Part shown: piece after piece, positions 20,269-24,427 of the stretch
Layout: every line of letters begins with the position of its first letter
How positions within the stretch are numbered: position 1 is the first letter of the stretch
The notes under the pieces: model-generated
Told to the model about the DNA's origin: nothing
The model's input: only the letters and a program-made list of their open reading frames with translations
Databases searched by the model: none
Program-made: the position numbers and the translations under genes
NCBI GenBank assembly: GCA_050258575.1
Contig: JBLMYZ010000018.1
Span: forward strand, 1 to 24,427
DNA from: JAPUDS01 sp050258575
GTDB taxonomy: Bacteria; Patescibacteriota; Saccharimonadia; Saccharimonadales; Saccharimonadaceae
Reading direction: 5' to 3'
DNA: 24,427 nt

Positions 20269-20768
20269 CGCTTGACGTACTTCTCTGGTTGTTGGTTGGT
20301 GTTATGCTTTTTGCCTGGCTGGGTGTCGTAGCGTTTGGTCCGCCGTATGTACCGACGTTGAAAAAAGATTTGGACAAAGTTGTTGACTTTCTCGAACTCA
20401 ACGCACGCGATCATGTGGTCGATCTCGGAGCGGGTGACGGTCGGGTACTTCTGGCGGCGGTTCAGATGGGCGCGCGGGCAAGCGGTGTGGAAATGAACCC
20501 GTTTTTGGTGTGGATCGCTCGGTTTCGACTGCGCGGCTATCGACGGCTGGCAACCGTCGTGCAAGGTGATATGTGGCGCTATAAGTTGCCAGAGGACGCG
20601 AGTGTTGTGTTTGTGTTCTTTGCCGAAACATTCATGTCCAAACTCGACAACTATCTGGCGACCTACACCAAACAAGGACGGCATTTTCGACTAGTGAGCT
20701 ACGGGTTTTTGCTGCCAAACCGCACGCCGTCACATGTCGTAGGCGCTTTCAATGTCTACGATTTTTGA
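20265..20768 (+). CDS. membrane-anchored class I SAM-dependent methyltransferase
   Basis: A 167-aa protein. Residues 3-25 form one hydrophobic span, followed by GPPYVPTLKKDLDKVVDFL leading into the catalytic fold. Motif I is DLGAGDGR (53-60), the acidic end of strand 2 is Glu76 in SGVEMNP (73-79), and QGDMW near 105 matches the motif III region. Small Rossmann methyltransferases with this N-terminal anchor recur in CPR and other bacteria, but the substrate is not known; no NPPY is present, so it is unlikely to be an N6-adenine or glutamine methylase. It overlaps xseB by ATGA and so belongs to the same operon. The following gene has its own promoter. Confidence 0.82.
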   Translation: MTLDVLLWLLVGVMLFAWLGVVAFGPPYVPTLKKDLDKVVDFLELNARDHVVDLGAGDGRVLLAAVQMGARASGVEMNPFLVWIARFRLRGYRRLATVVQGDMWRYKLPEDASVVFVFFAETFMSKLDNYLATYTKQGRHFRLVSYGFLLPNRTPSHVVGAFNVYDF

Positions 20769-20774
20769 TATAGT
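20766..20774 (+). promoter_or_regulatory. extended -10 promoter of the 218-aa membrane protein gene
   Basis: TGA then TATAGT (20769-20774) ends 6 nt before ATG 20781. The element overlaps the last codons and stop of the methyltransferase gene. The mRNA should be leaderless. Confidence 0.5.
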
Positions 20775-20780
20775 AGAAGC

Positions 20781-21437
20781 ATGAGCAGTATCAAAGAAGA
20801 ACAGGGCATGGCAAACCCGCTCCTCGTCGTTTCGATTTTGCTTGGCGTGTTGGCGCTGGCTCTCGGCGGGGCGTTTGTGTGGGCATACACGAACTACATC
20901 GACCAGAAAGACAACGTTGACAGCAAAATAGAAGCCGCTGTTACTGTTGCGGTTGAGAATCAAAAACAAGCTGACGAAAAAGATTACCTCGAACGGGAAA
21001 AACAGCCATACAGTAAACTTGCCGCCCCCGATGAGCTCGGTGCGGTGTCGTTTAGTTTTCCTAAGACCTGGAGTGTCTATGTACCGAGCGATGGGTTGAA
21101 AGGCACAGATTTTCGTGCTTATCTGCACCCGAACTACGTACCAGAGGAAAGCACGACAACACCGTTCGCCGCACGAGTCGAGATTAGCGGTATTCAGTAT
21201 GAACAGTATCTCAAGCGATGGGATAGTTTTGTGAAAAAAGGTGATCTAACATCGAACTCTATAACCGTTAACAACTTAACTGGAGTGCGGCTAGACGGTA
21301 AATTCAGTACGTCGCGTTCCGGGTCTATGGTAGTGTTCAAAGTACGCGACAAAACGCTTATCATCGCAAGCGACTCGACCGAGTTCAAAGGCGACTTCGA
21401 CGATGTTATCCTCAAATCACTCGACTTTAACCCGTAA
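20781..21437 (+). CDS. membrane-anchored extracellular protein of unknown function
   Basis: A 218-aa protein. A short cytoplasmic N-terminus (MSSIKEEQGMANP) is followed by a membrane span at about 13-36, without a lipobox or clear cleavage site. Then comes a helical, charged stalk (about 40-78: YIDQKDNVDSKIEAAVTVAV) and an extracellular domain (80-218) with VSFSFPKTWSVYV, NLTGVRLDGKFST and DKTLIIASDS. This layout of an FSFP-x-x-W strand followed by short beta strands is frequent in CPR and Firmicutes PsbP-like or lipoprotein-like domains, but I cannot name the family with confidence. It precedes the histidine kinase by 56 nt on the same strand. Confidence 0.78.
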   Translation: MSSIKEEQGMANPLLVVSILLGVLALALGGAFVWAYTNYIDQKDNVDSKIEAAVTVAVENQKQADEKDYLEREKQPYSKLAAPDELGAVSFSFPKTWSVYVPSDGLKGTDFRAYLHPNYVPEESTTTPFAARVEISGIQYEQYLKRWDSFVKKGDLTSNSITVNNLTGVRLDGKFSTSRSGSMVVFKVRDKTLIIASDSTEFKGDFDDVILKSLDFNP

Positions 21438-21456
21438 ACTTTTTAGCCACAAACAC

Positions 21457-21485
21457 TTCGTATCACGGGGATGAGCCGGTATACT
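21457..21485 (+). promoter_or_regulatory. promoter of the histidine kinase operon
   Basis: TTCGTA (21457-21462), a 17-bp spacer and TATACT (21480-21485), ending 8 nt before ATG 21494. The -35 is weak; the leader would be 1-2 nt. Confidence 0.5.
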
Positions 21486-21493
21486 ATTGGTAT

Positions 21494-22198
21494 ATGCGAG
21501 GCCAGTATGAGGAGGGATCACCAGGGTTGCCGTCTATCTATGTGGCGGCACATGAACTAAAAGCGCCGCTGGTGCTTATGCGGCAGCTCGCCCTAGAGCT
21601 TTCAGAAAATGGTGTAGAAAATACGACAACTATTGAGCGTTTGCAGCAAACGGTTGAACGCAGCCTGCGTTTGGTTGATCAGCTGACGAAAACTAGCCGT
21701 CTGAGTGACACCCTGTTTGAAACAGAACCGTTACAGACACGAGCTCTCTGCGATGTGGTGGCGCATGAAATGCAGCCAGTGGCGAAGTTGTCCGACCAGC
21801 GGATAGAGGTGAGAGTGTCGCGCCGTAACGGGTTGATCGTCGGCCACCGTTCGTTGTTGACGGCGCTGCTTGTCAATCTGTGCGACAACGCACTGCAGCA
21901 TACACCGGAACACGGGCGAGTGGTGCTGGCGGCAACGACACGGGCCGATGGAGTGCTCTTTTCAGTGCGAGACTTTGGCCCGCGGCTGGCGCGTTCGCAG
22001 TTGCGAACGCTGCGGGAGCAGTTTGGGCGCGGCCCGATAACACCGAGCGACCGTCCGCGTAGTAGCGGTCTTGGTTTGTGGATTGCCTCTGAGTTTGCTC
22101 GAACGATGAACGGCGAACTACGTCTTGTTTGTCACCGTGACGCCGGCGTAACCGTGTCAGTGCTCATGCCGCACTCGACGCAACTGTCGCTGTTATGA
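21494..22198 (+). CDS. soluble sensor histidine kinase
   Basis: A 234-aa kinase with no membrane span and almost no sensor part. The dimerisation/phospho-acceptor helix starts at once: AAHELKAPLVLMRQL with His20 followed by Glu21 (the H box usually reads SHELRTPL). The ATPase domain has the N box LLVNLCDNALQHTPEHG, the G1 box VRDFGPRL and the G2 box SSGLGLWIASEFA. With only about 15 residues before the H box, any signal must come from a partner protein or through the kinase core itself. The stop overlaps the following receiver gene as ATGA, making them a likely pair, and the receiver gene overlaps recO in the same way. Confidence 0.9.
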   Translation: MRGQYEEGSPGLPSIYVAAHELKAPLVLMRQLALELSENGVENTTTIERLQQTVERSLRLVDQLTKTSRLSDTLFETEPLQTRALCDVVAHEMQPVAKLSDQRIEVRVSRRNGLIVGHRSLLTALLVNLCDNALQHTPEHGRVVLAATTRADGVLFSVRDFGPRLARSQLRTLREQFGRGPITPSDRPRSSGLGLWIASEFARTMNGELRLVCHRDAGVTVSVLMPHSTQLSLL

Positions 22199-22554
22199 GC
22201 CGGGTGTTGTTGATTGACGATGACCGCTGGTTGTGCGACAGCTATCGGCGTGTGCTTGAACGGGCTGGTCACGAGGTTGTGTCGGCTGCAAATGCGCAGG
22301 AAGCAGTACAGCTCATTGATATGCAACTACCGGACGTCTGCGTTGTTGATATGCTACTCGAAGGTCACACGGCGATGGGCTTGCTGCATGAACTTCAGTC
22401 GTACACCGATACGCAATCCCTACCAGTTATCGTGTGCTCGGGACTGTCACTGTCAACGGAGACACTCCACCAGTACGGCGTCGTGCGATTCCTCGACAAA
22501 CAAACTCTCACGCCAAAACAGCTAGTTGACTGTGTCGAGGAGTGCGCCGCATGA
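22195..22554 (+). CDS. receiver-only response regulator
   Basis: A 119-aa receiver domain. Acidic pocket Asp8-Asp10 (LLIDDDRWL), phospho-acceptor Asp52 (VVDMLLEG), switch Ser82 (IVCSGLS) and Lys102 (FLDKQTL) are in the expected places. No output domain is attached, so it must act through another protein. It is coupled to the kinase upstream (ATGA) and to recO downstream (ATGA). It differs clearly from the receiver protein at 13961-14347. Confidence 0.9.
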   Translation: MSRVLLIDDDRWLCDSYRRVLERAGHEVVSAANAQEAVQLIDMQLPDVCVVDMLLEGHTAMGLLHELQSYTDTQSLPVIVCSGLSLSTETLHQYGVVRFLDKQTLTPKQLVDCVEECAA

Positions 22555-23222
22555 AACCAATTCGTACTAAAGCGATCGTTCTCCGGCGCACAAACTATGG
22601 CGAGGCTGACCGTGTTGTGCAGCTGCTGACGCCTGACCATGGCAAAGTCGCGGTGATGGCTAGAGGCGTTCGACGTGAAAAAAGCCGCCTGGCGGGCGGG
22701 ATTGAGCTGTTTTCAGTGTCGGACGTGACGCTTGTGTCGGGTAAAAGCGACCTGTGGACGCTGACCGGCGCAAAGATGGAAACGTTTTTCGCGTACATCA
22801 TGACCGACTACGAACGCATGCAGTTCGGCTATGAGGCAATCAAACAGGTGTCGCGCATCGCTGAACAGGTGAACGACCCGGCGTTTTACGAGCTGCTTGC
22901 GACCACGTTAGTGTCGTTAAATGACCCGACGATCGCGCTTGACATTACTGCAACCTGGTTTTGGTTGCAGCTAGCGATCTTGCAGGGGCAGGGTCTCAAC
23001 CTTGCGACCGACGCAAATGGTATGAAACTGGTCGAGGACAAAAACTACCGTTTTGATACTGACGATATGGCGTTTGTGTTTCACGAAAACGGTGAGTTTA
23101 CGACCGAGCACATCAAACTACTGCGCCTGCTTAGCGCCCAAAAACCGGCCGTAGTGGCGCAGGTGAACGGTGTCACGCCGCTCTTGCCATTGGTGCGTCA
23201 GCTGGCGGAACGAGTTCAGTAG
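22551..23222 (+). CDS. recO: DNA repair protein RecO
   Basis: RecO loads RecA onto single-stranded DNA with RecR in the RecFOR pathway. The 223-aa protein has the N-terminal OB fold (IRTKAIVLRRTNYGEADRVV, LLTPDHGKVAVMARGVRREK, LAGGIELFSVSDVTLVSG), then a helical domain (FGYEAIKQVSRIAEQ, LQLAILQGQGLNLA) and a short C-terminal helical part. The C-terminal zinc cysteine cluster of many RecO proteins is absent, and it is 20-30 aa shorter than common RecO. ATG 22551 is chosen over an in-frame ATG at 22542 because it overlaps the preceding TGA (ATGA) and has GAGGAG at 22537-22542, 8 nt upstream. Confidence 0.93.
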   Translation: MKPIRTKAIVLRRTNYGEADRVVQLLTPDHGKVAVMARGVRREKSRLAGGIELFSVSDVTLVSGKSDLWTLTGAKMETFFAYIMTDYERMQFGYEAIKQVSRIAEQVNDPAFYELLATTLVSLNDPTIALDITATWFWLQLAILQGQGLNLATDANGMKLVEDKNYRFDTDDMAFVFHENGEFTTEHIKLLRLLSAQKPAVVAQVNGVTPLLPLVRQLAERVQ

Positions 23223-24376
23223 GTGGTGTCGGCTGCTTGGAGGGCGTGAATGATCGCTTTGCTACCAAGCGAACGCGGAGTGCCCTGAAGGTACTTTTCT
23301 GACTCTTCGAGTTTATCGCGGAAAATATTGGTGAACCAGGCAATTTCTTGCAAGCGTCTGAGGGTGACGTCGGTTTGTTCGAGTTGGTGGCGAACTTCAT
23401 TTAGGCGGTCAGGGGTGATATTGCCGATCGTGATGTCGAGCGACTCGTTATATGCTGTTTCTGCTTGCTGTAGCCAAAACGTCGCCATCTCGTAGGCGCG
23501 GGTTCTGAACTCGCGAGCTTCTCGTTCGGACAGATGCGGTCGGAAAGAGTCAGGTTCTGACGTGAGGTCGAACAACGACCGCGCAGCCGTTAGGTATGTT
23601 TCGCCGTGCGAAGCTGACGGTGTATCTGGCAGTGTATCCATGGCTGAAACCGACATGTCGAGGGCGAGGTTCAGGAGCGATTTGCGTTTCATGGGGTCGT
23701 TGTCGGTCAGCCCGAGCGCTTTCTCAAACGCTTCGCGTGCTGGGGTGGTTTTGACGGCAACCTCTTCTGCGTCGACGAGTGTGACGATTTCATACAAACC
23801 TTGGCGCGCCTCTGGCGTATCGGTGCCAGCTGTAGTCGCCTGGTCAAAAATCTTGCCAGCTTTGTCGACGAGTGCGGAATGCACTGCAGAGACAAGTTGG
23901 GTGCGGCGAGACATGCGAGCCGCTTCGGTGGCTGCTTCGCTAACAGTGGAGAGCTGCGAGTCGTGTGTCTCGAGATTGCCTTTCTCGTATTGACGCGGGG
24001 GAAGGGCTGCGTCAGCAACAAAAATGTCATAATATGTCGCCTCACCCAAGTCGGTATGCGGTCGAAAACTTTCTTTCAACCATTCGTTAGTACGTGTTGC
24101 TTGAACGATATCGTGGACTGCCTCGTCCCACTGCGATGAATCACCCAGCAGACCAAGCTTTACTCGGTCAACTGCTTGTGTGAGCAAGCTATTTGGGACG
24201 TCGCGGGGCGCGTCGTATAGATGCGCGGCACTTTCTTCGATCTGACGCTGAAGGGTAGGGGCTGTTTCGCGGATGACAGGAATATTTGGCCTATCAAAAT
24301 CCGCCTCAAACTCTCGTCGGGCGGTGGTGAGCTGTCCGGTGTCAGTAACTACATGAGTACCACTACCGTTTGGCAT
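23216..24376 (-). CDS. 386-aa helical orphan protein
   Basis: A 386-aa protein that I do not recognise. It has no signal peptide and no membrane span, so it should be cytoplasmic. Composition is acidic, rich in Glu, Ala, Thr and Leu, and predicted all-helical with repeated patterns such as EAATEAARMSRRTQLVSAVH, REFRTRAYEMATFWLQQAET and LNEVRHQLEQTDVTLRRLQE. This could be a helical-repeat (TPR-like) scaffold or a coiled-coil bundle. The first 35 residues look disordered. The start is supported by TGGAGG (24390-24385), 8 nt before the ATG. It is convergent with recO, and the two stop regions overlap by 7 bp. Confidence 0.75.
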   Translation of the reverse strand: MPNGSGTHVVTDTGQLTTARREFEADFDRPNIPVIRETAPTLQRQIEESAAHLYDAPRDVPNSLLTQAVDRVKLGLLGDSSQWDEAVHDIVQATRTNEWLKESFRPHTDLGEATYYDIFVADAALPPRQYEKGNLETHDSQLSTVSEAATEAARMSRRTQLVSAVHSALVDKAGKIFDQATTAGTDTPEARQGLYEIVTLVDAEEVAVKTTPAREAFEKALGLTDNDPMKRKSLLNLALDMSVSAMDTLPDTPSASHGETYLTAARSLFDLTSEPDSFRPHLSEREAREFRTRAYEMATFWLQQAETAYNESLDITIGNITPDRLNEVRHQLEQTDVTLRRLQEIAWFTNIFRDKLEESEKYLQGTPRSLGSKAIIHALQAADTTY

Positions 24377-24389
24377 AGCGTTTTCCTCC

Positions 24390-24419
24390 AGCAGATTTTT
24401 GTTTTGCCAAAAACCTGCT
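24390..24419 (-). promoter_or_regulatory. leader hairpin before the 386-aa gene
   Basis: On the minus strand AGCAGGTTTTT (24419-24409) pairs with AAAAATCTGCT (24400-24390) around an 8-nt loop, an 11-bp stem with one G-T pair. It touches the TGGAGG ribosome binding site, so folding could reduce initiation. Alternatively it belongs to a terminator of a gene beyond the window. Confidence 0.45.
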
Positions 24420-24427
24420 CTCTTTAT

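Overview
The window looks like a chromosomal piece of a Candidate Phyla Radiation (Patescibacteria) bacterium, most likely Candidatus Saccharibacteria (TM7). The reasons are compact versions of core bacterial genes, tight packing with short intergenic gaps, an ftsE-ftsX-CHAP hydrolase-ctpA cluster with prfB upstream, and many orphan secreted or membrane proteins. TGA is used as an ordinary stop (RR genes, xseB, the histidine kinase, the last gene) and a complete RF2 gene is present, so the UGA-glycine code of Gracilibacteria/SR1 is excluded. I assign the phylum by family and gene-order resemblance only; no search was run. I saw no rRNA, tRNA, CRISPR array, insertion sequence or prophage.

Layout. 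1-3449 (+): the 3' end of secA, an M16 zinc peptidase, murD, and a small papain-fold-like cysteine hydrolase translationally coupled to murD. 3543-4190 (-): murI, divergent from prfB (4212-5306, +) across a 21-bp gap holding two overlapping -10 boxes. 5328-8074 (+): two secreted, single-span surface proteins with proline-rich cytoplasmic tails. 8129-12323 (+): ftsE, ftsX, a coiled-coil CHAP hydrolase (PcsB-like) and a CtpA-type S41 protease, a cell-wall division/remodelling set. 12470-13820 (+): two tandem secreted beta-rich paralogues behind a strong-looking promoter and a structured leader, closed by a terminator. 13961-14642 (+): an orphan response regulator and a 79-aa orphan. 14792-15064 (-): rpmA (L27). 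15149-16354 (-): a third surface protein, paralogous to the 577-aa protein. 16442-16717 (+): a 91-aa basic orphan. 16710-17933 (-): a TRM11-like RNA methyltransferase. 17984-20768 (+): a flippase-like membrane protein, xseA, xseB and a membrane-anchored methyltransferase. 20781-23222 (+): a membrane lipoprotein-like orphan, a soluble histidine kinase, a receiver-only regulator and recO. 23216-24376 (-): a 386-aa helical orphan.

Two themes recur. First, peptidoglycan and the cell surface: murD, murI, FtsEX, CHAP hydrolase, CtpA, three type I surface proteins and two secreted repeat proteins. Second, transcription starts: most promoter-proximal genes have a -10 box ending only 6-10 nt before the ATG, so their mRNAs should be leaderless or nearly so, while genes inside operons have GGAGG-type ribosome binding sites. 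The most unusual items are the shared murI/prfB bidirectional promoter, the four-cysteine surface-protein family, the tandem secreted paralogues, and two sets of degenerate 8-bp tandem repeats inside the RNA methyltransferase gene.
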